In this document: one piece after another, positions 21,838 to 33,344 of the stretch
Position numbering within the stretch: the stretch's first letter is position 1
How the letters are laid out: every line of letters begins with the position of its first letter
NCBI GenBank assembly: GCA_026075535.2
Contig: AP026540.1
Coordinates: forward strand, 12,152,001 to 12,216,000
Direction: 5' to 3'
Length of the DNA stretch: 64,000 nucleotides
Origin: Tricholoma matsutake
Taxonomy: Eukaryota; Basidiomycota; Agaricomycetes; Agaricales; Tricholomataceae
Position numbers and translations under genes: made by a program
Notes under the pieces: generated by a model
Told to the model about the DNA's origin: nothing
Database searches by the model: none
What the model saw: only the letters and a program-made list of their open reading frames with translations

Positions 21838-22995
21838 GGCTCGATAGCAGTGTTTGTGGACACTCCAAATCCATCAAAAATAAATTCCCAAAAAGGACAA
21901 TACAAAAAAGGAAAGAGGGAAGATCGACCGACGGCACAGTAACCATGTTTGTGGTCTCGATAGCCGGTATCAAGTTCCCATGCTAGTATTGAGGCCACAT
22001 TTGGCCTCGATAGCCTAGTACCACTGCAATGTTCAGTATTCTGGGTCTGCCACCATGCTTCAAATACCACTATAGTGTCAGCTGTGATCATCCCTTTTAT
22101 TGCTACACTGAGGTCACCTCGATATGTTGTCTTGTGCTGTTCTGGATCTCAATGTCTCGGTGTCTCACTGCTCTCTCTCTATTTCTTGGGCTTATCCCCT
22201 TGTGACTTTTCATACCTGCACTCTGAGTATTCCCGCTGATGGATATTTGAAGTCTTGGGGATCTACAATATTTCGGGTCTCGACACGACACAATTTAAAA
22301 TTTTGTCGTGTGCACAGCCACCCTCTCGATGAAAATCTTCGGACCACCATATCTCCTCTGCCCTTGCCTTGTTTTCTGTCGTCTTTTTTGCTTTCTAATT
22401 AACGAGTTATTTCCTTGCAATGATTAGTCCCCATGTGTGATCCTTCAATTTAAGAAAACCATGCATCTTGTCCCTCAAAATTTCCTGTTCCACCACCAGG
22501 ATACCCTCAGTTTACCTAGTTCTTTCTGCCATTTAATCTATAACAGGCTGATACAGAGTGCTTAGTCCTGGAATTTTAGGTCCTCACTTTGCTCTCACAC
22601 TTTCCAGATTTGTTGTATTTTTGACTTTCTTGTTACACATTCATCCATCCATTATCAATCTTGTGCTTAACCCCAACTAATTACGCTGCAGAAAGCTTCT
22701 CCATCCCTCATTTCAACAGGTTTTCATCCATATGCTAATCCTATATGTGTGATGTACATATACTTTGTAATTGAAGATGTGTAGTGTATGCAAGCCAAAA
22801 TAACTAGTCTAATTCTGTATTTCACATGACAAGCACAAATATATTCATGTCCAGTGACCCACTTCATTAAATGGTGAGATGCACAGTTACTACGAGGAGG
22901 TGCTGTCAATCTTCCCTCTTTCCTTTTTTGTATTTTCCTTTTTGGGAATTTATTTTCAATGGATTTGGAGTGTCCACAAACACCGCTATCGAGCC
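21838..22995. mobile_element. element with about 100-bp terminal inverted repeats
   Basis: The left arm (21838 to about 21940) starts GGCTCGATAGCAGTGTTTG. The right arm (about 22895-22995) ends in its reverse complement, ..CACCGCTATCGAGCC. The shared arm includes TGTCCACAAACAC and the AAAAAGGACAATAC/GTATTTTCCTTTTT region. Long TIRs recall Mutator-like elements, but no 9-11 bp target duplication is visible and no transposase is encoded. Confidence 0.7.
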
Positions 22996-23066
22996 TAAAA
23001 TTGACAGTATACTGGTGTGACATATGTCACTCAATTCTGCTTTTTGACCAGGCTGTCACTATGGTA

Positions 23067-23282
23067 CAGCTGATATCATGTCGATGGGCCCCTTCACAAC
23101 GGCCTCTATTTAGTTGTTGTTTGGTTCTATCAGTGATGGAACTCTACATGCCGACAAGCCAAGTACGTGGCAAAGTTGCACCTGTATCTTGCTTCATAGG
23201 GGCTCGGCACGGGGTTCATCGCTGATATGTAGAACCAAACAAACAACAAAACAGGGGCCTATCATTGACATGATATCGGCTG
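23067..23282. mobile_element. 216-bp foldback MITE with TA target duplication
   Basis: The arms of about 75 bp begin CAGCTGATATCATGTC and end GACATGATATCGGCTG. The element is flanked by TA on both sides (23065-23066, 23283-23284), as in Tc1/mariner-type MITEs. It ends about 95 bp upstream of the TATA box of the DUF6698 gene, so it is part of that gene's upstream region. Confidence 0.85.
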
Positions 23283-23376
23283 TAATCGTTCCCGGAGCTC
23301 AGCACTCAGCACTCAGATCTCTTGTGGCCCTCAACTCAGAGTCCTGACTAGTCAGCTTCTGGACTGAAGCTTGGAC

Positions 23377-23384
23377 TATATAAA
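23377..23384 (+). promoter_or_regulatory. TATA box of the DUF6698 gene
   Basis: TATATAAA lies 48 bp upstream of the ATG at 23432, which would give a 5' leader of roughly 20-25 nt. Confidence 0.7.
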
Positions 23385-23431
23385 GGCTATGGCTGGGACC
23401 TAGCTGCTCTTCACCAGCTTGACACTTGATA

Positions 23432-24860
23432 ATGCCCGTCAATGATAAAAACAACCAAACTTCTTCTGCCATGCATCATCAACAGCAGGACAATGCACTT
23501 CATTTGGGACTGCATAAAAGGCTGTAAGCATTGTTACCATCTTTAATCTCACTAAAGTTCTCGAAACTCCTTGTGAATAACTAGCTGTATCGGCAACCCT
23601 CTCATACACTATGGGCATCACTTTGGCGCCACTGTGCATGCCTTGTGTAACATTCATGCATTAATTACTAGCGGGCTTCTGTGCAACAGTGAATGTGCAG
23701 ATGATCCAGAAGAATCCTTTACCACAGAGTAAGTGCTTCTCCCAGCCTCATATCCCCGCTGATGATTCCCACCAGACAAAGGCTGGAGTATCACATCTAC
23801 AGGACCCTTCTAAACATGGTTCCAGGTTTAGAGGAGCGTTTAGTTAACAGCTCGGACAAAGAAACGCGAATGATTGTGGATCTGGTCTGTAACAAACTTC
23901 TGATAGGCTGTGCTGCGCTAATGAAGAATCACATCTGAAGCTGCAGAAAGGTGCATCAAGTGCACAATCAGATGATACTAAAGGCCTGAAAAGCGCTGTT
24001 CTCGACTGGATCATCCCTCGGGGAGATTCACTTACTCCCCCTATTCCTCATAATGTCAAGTCAAGTTGCGGGTTTAATCATGACAAGACTGGCCAACTAT
24101 TGTGCCTGGTGGAGTTTGACTGGTCTGATGAAGAGTAAATAGTTTCTTGCCTGCTGCACAGTTGACATCTAACACACTTTGGTCAGGGTCAAGGCACAGC
24201 TGCGTAGTGGTGATATCACAGTGCCCAGTGATCAATGGCCAATCCTCTTATACAAGGAGCATAAGTATGACCCAGAGGATCCTTGGGATGGGCTCCTGCG
24301 AAGTGCCATCTTGGTCTCGGTGAGTTCTTGAGCCCTAAGTGTGCGACCTACTAATTTTTACCTTCCTGAAGGCCTATAAATACATATTCACATCGCCGAG
24401 TTCAGTTGAAAAGGAACCCAAGGCCATGCGCTCTGGAAATGCCCGTATACATGGAATGACCCAGGTCACTATGGCGTCGATCGCTTACATTGCGACTCAG
24501 GTACGGCGCTGCACTGTCTTCATCAGCTTCTCGTTGTGATTAGAGCTCTCACAGGTCAGATTCGCACTATCATCTTCCACGATGTTTACTCGGTCTGATA
24601 CGATCACAGATTCTGAGCACTTTTACAACAGCATCCTTCAATTTCTTGAGGATGCAGATGAGAACAATGAGGCGGATGCTTTGCTAATCTGGTGGAACCG
24701 GTGAGTTGCCAGCCAATCAAGCTCTAACTTTTCCTCACTGTCACCTAGCCAGATATCTCCCACCTACTCTTCTGCTCAATGTCCTGTCACCAAAAATAGT
24801 GCATTAGCAAAACTAAAGGAGAAAAGGGCTGCACTTAAGGCACGAAACCATGAGTTATAG
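23432..24860 (+). CDS. DUF6698-family protein, intact 8-exon gene (352 aa)
   Basis: Exons: 23432-23523, 23585-23728, 23776-23884, 23941-24134, 24187-24319, 24372-24500, 24555-24700, 24749-24860. All junctions are GT..AG, the exon sum is 1059 nt (353 codons with the TAG stop) and no frame break occurs. Family marks: HYGHHFGATVHALCNIHALI, NMVPGLEERLV, LKSAVLDWIIPRGDSLTPPI, WPILLYKEHKYDPEDPWDGL, IFTSPSSVEKEPKAMRSGNA, ARIHGMTQVTMASIAYIATQ, FYNSILQFLED. The start was chosen because it lies just downstream of a TATA box and opens the only frame joining exon 2. DUF6698 proteins are basidiomycete-specific and of unknown function. This is one of two clearly intact genes in the window. Confidence 0.85.
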
Positions 24861-25257
24861 TTATCTGATGTTTAGACATGTATGCCAATGAGATAATATT
24901 TCCCATCATAAATTTGCTCCCTTTTCTCCCTTTGCATCATGAGCAAGTGTTGTTACTTTCCCAGTGTCATCTGCCTGTGTTATAGTTCTTCTGCCAGAGA
25001 CAGTGTCTCCAATACTTCACAGGATATCTCTGTCTGTATACCACATATCCAGGTCATCCAGGAACTCAATAAAAGTGCAACTTGCTATTCTTCTGCTTAG
25101 ATATAGGCATTGTTCACAAGCCTCACAATTCTTATATGACTGACCTGACCTGGGGTCCTTCCATCTTTGTCTATTCTACAAAACTATGCTCACATCTCCA
25201 GATCTGCCACGGCCTTTCAACATTGTTGAGACGAATAATTCTTCTGGATTATGCAAT

Positions 25258-25715
25258 ATGGTATGTTTTCTAATATGTCTTGTAAGCCCTGAAATAATTC
25301 TGTTACAGTCAATGACCTGATTTCTTCCATCTCATGATAGGGTTCAATGTTGTTACAATTCTTCCGCATGTGAAGCACAAGTCATTTTCTTCTGTGTCTG
25401 GATGTCATCCACACTACATCCAATCCACCTGAGTTCCTCCATTTGTGACAAGTTGTCAATGGCTTTTCTGCTTGTGAAACATGGTATGCTTTCTGATATG
25501 TCTGGTGCTGTGTGTAAGCTCCGAAATACCTCTGCTACAGTCAATGGCTTGAGTTCTTCCATCTCATGACAGGATTCCTACCACTTCAATTTTGTTACAA
25601 TTCTTTGGCACATGAAGCACAAGTCATCTTCTTCTGTGTCTGCACAACATCCGCACTACATCCAATCCACCCGAGTTCCTCCATTTGCAACAAGTCATCA
25701 ATGGCTTCAAGATCT
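25258..25715. repeat. tandem duplication, unit about 223 bp
   Basis: ATGGTATG followed by CTGATATGTCTG-like sequence at 25481 repeats the block at 25258. Both copies contain TTCTTCCATCTCATGA, CACAAGTCAT and ACTACATCCAATCCACC at the same spacing. The copies differ by scattered substitutions and small indels. Confidence 0.8.
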
Positions 25716-25823
25716 TTGCAGTTGGTCCAATTATACTGGGTGATGGCCTCAGGTGGGGTTCTTCTAGGCATGGTAACAAACAGAAAGCTGGCCGTCTCTT
25801 AGATATCTTGATCACAATTCAGA

Positions 25824-26269
25824 TTTCATGCAGCTATTGTACATTTGCAGATTTAATCTGTTGCTCATGAACATTGCCTAGGTTGGCTCAATTGCATTCA
25901 TGATCCTTTCTTCAAACTATGTCTGGTTGGTGCTTCATGAAAGTAAATGGCATTATTCTACCCTCGATGAATTTGGCAAAGGCTACTGTCCTTTAAAATT
26001 CATTAGCAGCCTACCTGCAAGACTTATGGATGTGTTGGACATTTTAATTTCATGCAGCTATTGTACATTTGCAGATTTCATCTGTTGCTCATGAACATTT
26101 CCTAGGTTGGCTCAATTGCATTCATGATCCTTTCTTCAAACTATGTCTGGTTGGTGCTTCATGAAAGTAAATGGCATTATTCTACCCTCGATGAATTTGG
26201 CAAAGGTACTGTCCTTTAAAATTCTGCAGCCTACCTGCAAGACTTATGGATGTGTTGGACATTTTATAT
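25824..26269. repeat. nearly identical tandem duplication, unit 224 bp
   Basis: TTTCATGCAGCTATTGTACA begins at both 25824 and 26048. The two units are nearly identical through GGATGTGTTGGACATTTTA, differing at a few positions and by two small deletions in the second. The high identity implies a more recent event than the neighbouring 223-bp duplication. Confidence 0.9.
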
Positions 26270-26583
26270 CATACCAGCTTTTATATAGTGTAATAAAGTA
26301 TGGTCAATGTAACCGCATTTTCCTGATGTCCATACCACACAACATCGCTGGGGAACAATACATTGAACTCTCCCCTACAGACTACACATGCTTTGTGGAA
26401 CTTCGTACGAGAACTTAGCACATTGTGGCCACACTCAAACTTCAAAAACCCATGGTATCCAGATAAAATCGGGGCTTAGGTCGAAAAAAATCACCTGGAT
26501 AAGGATTTTTTTCACAAAACATATCATTAGTAGGTCCTGTGATGAGGCGTTGTTGACATGCAGTTGAACATTGTTTGGTCGCA

Positions 26584-27070
26584 GTCTGCACACTTAATCT
26601 GGAAAATTCGCTGTGAGAGAGTAATAAGAAATGAAAACAATCCCCTCACACCCGAAGAAGTAAGGAACCGATGGTATAAGATGATGGACAATCACCTCGA
26701 AATTGACTGCCGCATGACAAACCCGAGATTTGGAAAAAAGAGCCTCAAAATCAAAACCGTAATCAACACATGGAAAGGCACCCTCGAGAACGAGGAAGAC
26801 CTCCCCAGTAACTGGACAGAGGTAAGCGGGGTTTTAAGTCGGTAGGAGCTGGTCGATACGAGAAGGTGTGGGTTAAGCCACACCGTCCCGTTTAGACCGG
26901 TTGAGCCCCACACTTTGTGCGTAAATGCATTTCCTCGCGGTATATACACTCCCTATGCTACTCCGGTTTTAACTCCCCGGAACCCCTAGCGGGCAACGGG
27001 ACTGTAACGTTGTTAGAGTCCCAATGCTTCCCCATCGTGGGAAACGCTCCACCAAAAAAAAAAAAAAAAA
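26584..27070 (+). mobile_element. 5'-truncated non-LTR retrotransposon (LINE) with poly-A tail
   Basis: The insert is bounded by a perfect 15-bp target duplication CATTGTTTGGTCGCA (26569-26583 and 27071-27085) and ends in a run of about 18 A. Its start encodes the extreme C-terminus of the basidiomycete LINE polymerase: SAHLIWKIRCERVI, VRNRWYKMMDNHLEIDC, VINTWKGTLENEEDLPSNW, stop at 26845. A 220-nt 3' UTR follows. The reading frame is open and CpGs are retained, so the insertion looks young. Severe 5' truncation is the normal result of incomplete target-primed reverse transcription. Confidence 0.92.
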
Positions 27071-27085
27071 CATTGTTTGGTCGCA

Positions 27086-28239
27086 TATTGTAAGATTTGT
27101 AAGAATTTCCTTTTAGGGAAATGTGAGATGGGCCAGCTATGTAGTGAATCGCGATTCAACGATTCAAAGTTTTCGAAGTGGTGTTTGCAGTTGTTGAATC
27201 GCTCACTGAATTCGCTCACTGAATCGCCATGTTTGACCGCTACCAATGTAAGCGTTGTTTGCATTCAGGTTAGTGCTTGGGCTTGGCGACGGAATGTCGA
27301 TAGCAGGATTTTATTGCACTGTTATTCGTTGGCGAATGACAGTGTCGAAGCATGGGATGATGATGAGAGGGATCCGGGAGAACTTCGGTCACGGTGCAAT
27401 CACCAGCATGTAAGTACAACTTTTTAGGCTGGCTAAAAACTGTACATAAATTTACAATTTTAGTAACTTGCCTGAAAATTTCCCTGAAACTGTGAAACTT
27501 CCCATTTCAGGTGCTCTGAAAATATTGATTTCAGTGATTCTGAAATCACAAATTTCGACAAAGTTTTTAGTCTGCCTAAAAAGATGATATTCCTAGTGTG
27601 AATGGTATTCTGGCGAGGTTTTGGACTTATGGTGCGGACCTCGAGACAAAGGAAGCGGGTGCCAATAAGGACTTTGACAGTATTTTCACCCCGGCATGAA
27701 CCTGGCGGTGTCAATCCCTTGAGTATCCCCCTCACCTTGATCGTAAGTACAGCCAGGTTCCACGCTAGGAGCTGCCTGAGTATCAAGGGCCATGGTCATC
27801 GAGAGGAGAAATCAGCACTGCCACGGAGCCAGCAGGCTAATCGAGGGTCCATGCAGTAGTTGCCTATCGCATCTGTCTAACATCTGTCAATGGAAGGAAA
27901 CCAAACAACTGGATGAACCCTAACCTCAATGGAACACTGTCAGTCAACTCGACGACGACTCGGACAGCTGCTATGACTTAGCTTAGAAGAGTCCTCCAAT
28001 CTATGTCATGTCGTATCAGTGGTAGCATCCTCAGTGCGGCTTGTCTGCCAGGTGAAAATCCAAGGTTAGGGATATTCGGCGTATCTGGATCCTTCAACCC
28101 CTGCTATGTATATTAGTGTTATGGACAGTGTATTAGCACGGCATGCGTACAATATAGATACATTGTTTGACAAAGTGTAGATGAGAGCTCAAGAGCAAAT
28201 CAAGTGAAGTTAGGAAACCAAGACGAAATTTATGAATCA
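27086..28239. other. no recognisable gene
   Basis: Open frames on both strands around 27460-27860 show no family motif. CpG content rises toward 27.3 kb compared with the transposon tracts on the left. Confidence 0.4.
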
Positions 28240-31200
28240 TTAGAACCCCAACTGCTCGACGAAACTTTGCCATGTCGCATCCAAAACTGGCGCGGGCTGG
28301 TGTGGCTCAACCCCAGTGATATTATGACTCGCGGCCGGCGGTTGGTACGCTTGGTAATTCGGCGTCAGATAAAGACTGATATCAGGGCTCCGTAAACCGG
28401 ACATAGCGGCTGGAGCGGAGAAGTCAAGAAATAGATTATTGGACGGGGCAGCATCCATGTCAAAGCGGCTCATATCTTGTGCAATAGTCGGATGCATGCT
28501 ATCACTATTCGCATTCGAGAAGAAATGAGGTTCGATGGGTCCTGTGTGGCTCTGCCCCTGAAGTGGTTCTGTGTGTGTGATAGAGTCAGAAGGCCCGCTG
28601 TCGCCAGAATCTGGAGCGCCGGCGTCGGCCAAGAGGTGGGTCTGTCCACTGAGGCGGTCGAGCTCTGATGGAGTAATAGTTGGTGTGCTGTGGGACTGCG
28701 TTTGATCGACTGATTCATGGGCTTTACGTTGAAGGTTGCGGATAAAGTCCTGGAACAACAGAGGTGAACTAAATATAGTTGAAAGGTAGAAAACTCACAA
28801 GAAACTTAGCCACTCCTCGCGAGTGGACTGCACCTTCCTCAAATAGTTTCAAAACAGTATCCAGCTCTGCTAGAGCAGATGGTGTCATGTTTGAGGTTGG
28901 AGCTCGAGTTACCAACAAGCACATCACAATCTATGTGGGAGGGAAAGAAAATCCGTAAACATAAGCAGCAACATTGTCGTATAATCACTCACAGCCGCGG
29001 CCAGCCCAAACGACCAGGCTAAGTTAAATCTCAGGAGAGCTTGTGGGATGCGCTGCCAGGTGAGCTGCAGCCCTTCGATAATTCGCCAGGACGACCTATA
29101 AATGGCTATCACAGAGGGTATATATCGGTGCCTTGCTAAATCCGTTGGCATGTCCTTTAGAGCCTGGGTGAAGTATGGTCGGTGAAGACTCAAAATCGCT
29201 GCAATCGGGGCCTTGTAAGACACAGTATAAAAAAGAACCAGCAAATGAATCTGCCGTACTCATCTCTTTCCTGGACATACAGAGCCAGCGGTGCATATTC
29301 AGCTCAAGTGGCACAGTGGGTGCAGGAATATCTGCATCGTCGCACACTGGTCGCCAAAGAGCAGGGATTGGAAAATCTCGAATCTTGCGGTCAAGAGAGA
29401 TGATGACGGAATACGAGGGCTGCTTTGCTCCAAATGCGGTTGACATAACGGAATGTAGCAACACCGTCCATCGCTGAGACCATGAATGAACTTTAAACAT
29501 CCATGATCAGCAAGGGACGGGATAGCACGAGGCAAACGTACAGCTAATCTGCATGTCACCATCCGTAATAACGTCTTCGGTCTCTCGAGGCAATGGGCAG
29601 TCGATGTACGCAGAGGACATTATGGGGGGCCGACCGAAAAAAAAACTCTAAAGCAGAGTACACTTATTATAACTCGATGTTACAGAAACTCATACTTACG
29701 ACCCCAGTGTCAAGGACAAATAGTTGCCAGAAGAGTCGACGGCGACGTTCAATGTTCTCCTGAGACAATTTCCACCGGGAGCTATCCAAATCTGGGGTAC
29801 ACGTCTTAGGAAGAGAGACAATCGCAAACAAACTATGAACAACGCCTCACGTAGACCAATCTATAGAGCGCACAGGTCAGTGAAACTCAAGGTCACGGGC
29901 TAGAAGTATATACGCTGTGACCCAATCTAACAGCATGCCCCGCATACATCCAAGCAGAGTTCGAATTTGTATAATCGCAATCACTGTAGAAAAGATACTG
30001 GGCAACTAGGGCCTAGATTGTGACTGAACTCAGTTCAAATCAGTCAAGAAAACATGGATCCACTGACATAACCCAGAATAGACAACCGAGTTACATGGGG
30101 ATTGCAGCTGAGGGCAATGCGAGCTAAATAGCAGTATTCTTGAGATTCCGCGGAGAATGGCTGCCGATCGCTGTCAAAGAGTGCGCCAAGGGAAAAGACG
30201 CCCAACAAGACGGCTATGACATGATAGCATTGAATCGCGTCGAACGAACTGGATAAAGCATCAGATAACAGGAAATTTCAAACTTATTTGCACATACTCT
30301 GCTCGATATATAGGTTCCAGGATTTCATCGAAGAGTTCTTTCCGTGGGATAGGCGCGTACCTATATATGGATTAGTCGTTGTGTGACGGACCTGTTGATG
30401 ATGCTAGCTTGCATATATTTCCCATGTTCTCGGTATACTTCACATAGGCGGATTGCTTCAGGAAGCTGCGGAAGCAACTTGAGGAGTTCATTCCCGACTC
30501 CTTCGACTGAAGGGTCAGGTCCTAGAAGGATAGGCTCCGCAAAGCGTTTGTAAAATCGGGTCGGGGGTGTATTTGTCTTCGACTGTGAAAACGAGGATGC
30601 CTGACATAGCTTGATCAACGACTCGTATTCCATGTCCAGGGTTGATGTCTTACACTGATCAAGTACTGGAAAGAAATCAGATATGACCAACAGGACAGCA
30701 AGGAAGATAATATGCATGACTAACCTCAGCACGAGCAGTTTGTCCGAAGAATGAACTCTCCCCGCGACGTCCCAGCGTCAGTGTACCTAGAAGGCATGCA
30801 ACATGAAGGCATACATAGACTGCGCTGTGAGATTACTTACCGAATGCATCAACAAAGCTCTCATCATCGGCGGATGGTGGTCGAGATTCGACGTGTGATT
30901 CCTGTGTTGGCAAGGTATTGTGCGATAAAGAAGAGGCGGCAGGAGGGGAGAGTAAGGTTTCGTCGGAGATTATCGGTTGAAGAACTCCTGATGGTGCATG
31001 CAGAAGGGGGTGAGGATCTGGGGACACGGATGCTTGCAATATTCGAAGTGCATTCTCAAGTTCACGAATCCGAATACCCAGCCGTTCTATCTGGTCATGA
31101 AGTTCCTCTGTATTGGTAAGAACGAGGCGATTCCCTTTCCCAGGTGTGAGGGTCCCTACCATATCTTTTCAACCAGGTTAAACATTCAGGTCAAGAATCT

Positions 31201-31488
31201 GACGGACCATTCGGACAGATAGAACCACAACCTCGTGATACACACTTCTCACAGGGAACCTGGAACCTTGTGCTCAGACGACGAGACAAAGTGATTTCGG
31301 GCAGCGAACATTATTATCACATCGAAGCTTTAACCTCCTGCACTCGGCACAAGAAGTAGGCCTGAAGTAGATATGGAAGTTCGTCCGTTTGAATACTAGT
31401 TATGGTATGAAGAAGTTACGCACACTCGACCAGGTTTACGCCGCGTCTTATGGACACCGTCCGTGTTCCCTTTCCCGCTACGCTTCAT
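28240..31488 (-). CDS. Zn2Cys6 fungal-specific transcription factor, intact 16-exon gene (796 aa)
   Basis: Minus-strand exons: 31424-31488, 31310-31361, 31208-31259, 30841-31155, 30725-30786, 30413-30654, 30298-30360, 30095-30248, 29914-30012, 29851-29860, 29700-29791, 29542-29647, 29260-29490, 28993-29198, 28799-28930, 28240-28749. They sum to 2391 nt with no frame break and end in TAG. Residues 26-58 form the binuclear zinc cluster CAECRRLKLRCDNNVPC then EKCVSRGCGSICPNG. A coiled coil follows (TEELHDQIERLGIRIREL). The Fungal_trans domain shows YAPIPRKELFDEILEPIYRA, WKLSQENIERRRRLFWQLF, FFFGRPPIM and AILSLHRPYFTQALKD. The tail is Ser/Pro-rich and ends ATWQSFVEQLGF. It should act in the nucleus as a DNA-binding regulator; targets are unknown. 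Exon 10 is only 10 nt and intron 6 is GC-AG. Confidence 0.92.
30361..30412 (-). other. GC-AG intron in the transcription factor gene
   Basis: The donor is AT|GCAAGC and the acceptor CATATATAG|G. Only this splice joins EHGKYM to YAPIPRKELFDEI in frame. All other introns of the gene are GT-AG. Confidence 0.75.
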
Positions 31489-31617
31489 CAGTAACTTGAA
31501 GCAGGTCCTTGGGAAGGAGTAGAGGCTTATGGAGAGTCCGAAACTTAAGATATTGCTTTACTAGTAAGTAGGTCGCTCAACAAAAATTTGGACTTCAAGC
31601 GCTCTCGCGCCCAAACT

Positions 31618-31632
31618 CTATTTATATATAAC
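31618..31632 (-). promoter_or_regulatory. TATA box of the Zn2Cys6 gene
   Basis: Minus-strand TATATATAAATAGAG lies about 130-145 bp upstream of the ATG at 31488. It is the only strong TATA in the upstream 300 bp. Confidence 0.55.
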
Positions 31633-33344
31633 GCGTGATCGGAAACCTTTCACCCCGACTAATTAATAGGACGGGTTCTTGACCACCCGAGATCCATAAG
31701 CTTCTTGCTTGAGCTACTTAGAGCTTTACATATGACTATCATCGGAAAAGATCTTAGTCACCCCCCTGGTGGGCGGTGTTCTATTGTCTACTAGTACAGT
31801 AACCAATGTCAGAATTATAGATGACAGATCGTACATCATGATGCCAGTGAGCGAACACTCAGGCTATAGCGGCATCGGTCAGACTGCACAGGCGATTCCT
31901 CGTACTTCAGCTAGTCTGAGACTCGTATTAGGTATCGCATAGACTCTAGAGCGACATTTTGTGAAGATTTCAGCTGATCTGTTGGGGGCATTCTGTTTCA
32001 TGCACCGTCTCGGAGCGAGCACTTGGTGGAATATCATTTTTCGGAGTTGCCACTGTATGTACTATGGAGCCCACCAGTTTCAAATGCTGAAGTTTATCTA
32101 CAGCTGGTCCGACACCCCGATCCTGACGAGGTAAGGGGCTCTTACTACATATTAAAAGACTGCTCTGCAACCGATCTATCATTCGCACCGCCCACTGGCA
32201 GCGCGCGCGCCAAAAACAGTTCACTGACATACAATATTTGATACAAACGTGATCAGGCCTCATGGTCAGGGCGCACGCAATTGGTTGATGAGTTATACTG
32301 GTCTGCATGATCAGGTCACGGTATCCCAAGGATTCCGCGGTCTTGAAGAACTTCACATCCTCAACACATGTTCCGAATGAACAAATTTCACCATCAGATA
32401 GGTATCGTACTGACACTTCCATCACGATTGACCGGGCCTTCATTCCCTTTCATGAAAGCCGTCCAAACCACTTTAGATTAAGCCCAGTCCATATACCCAG
32501 GTTGGAAGGAATCGCCCTGCGAAGTCCCGAGACATGTTAAAATAAAATTTCAAGAATTTTCAACATTCAGGGGTTACCTCGGTGTTATCCTAAGAACACG
32601 TCCCTTCAAACTTGCTCCCATGTCTGCGAGTGACGAACCTCAGTCTGTAACCGATCAGGAGAGCTCGACCACTCGACTAGTGTAGCCCATAGAGACGAAG
32701 TATCCAGGATTTCGACAGCACCCCGCGGATTGCAAGTCCTCGTACCTCGGACTTGTCTTTTTAACCTGACCACAAAAGTGATACGTTAAGTCTGACGGGC
32801 GTCGGGGTTTTAAGTCTGTCTGGAGACAGGCTTATTTATTAATGGTGATTCGTTCTAGATCTGTGACCGATCCCTAGTACACGAGCAAGCGACGATGTAT
32901 ACTCGCTCCTATCCGTACGAGGGATCCGGAGTGGTCACGAGTCTAGATTCGTTCTACGTAGTTACGATGAGGATATAATCCGACTCGGACACAGTGTCAC
33001 ACGCAAGCATCACACTGATTTCTTTACTTTGACGGAACAGGCTAAATTTCACGAAGTCTGAATACGCGACCGTCGATGCTAACTGTTTATGAACAAAGGA
33101 GACCGATCTACCGAAGACGTTAGTATCTTGATCGATATCGGCCGCATCGGAAGTTTATAGGTAAGCGCATACTAAAGACCAACAGGATGGAGATGTTGAC
33201 AATTTCTTCTCGATGAAGATGATCCTGAATAACTGGTTTCTTATCAGGTATGTCTTCCCTGAGTAATTTTAATTAGAAAGTCTTTGGAGTCTGGCATACT
33301 AGTAGATACATGTACGATTCCACAAATAGCCAACTACCACCGGA
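31633..33344. other. CpG-rich intergenic sequence, no gene seen
   Basis: Frames are short on both strands and no domain, RNA gene or repeat boundary was found. The sequence keeps many CG dinucleotides (for example GTACGAGGGATCCGGAG near 32915), unlike the decayed transposon tracts on either side. Confidence 0.5.

Noticed and set aside
28240..31488. A regulator inside a biosynthetic gene cluster
   Set aside because: No enzyme, transporter or other cluster gene lies within reach on either side; the neighbours are repeats and gene-free sequence.
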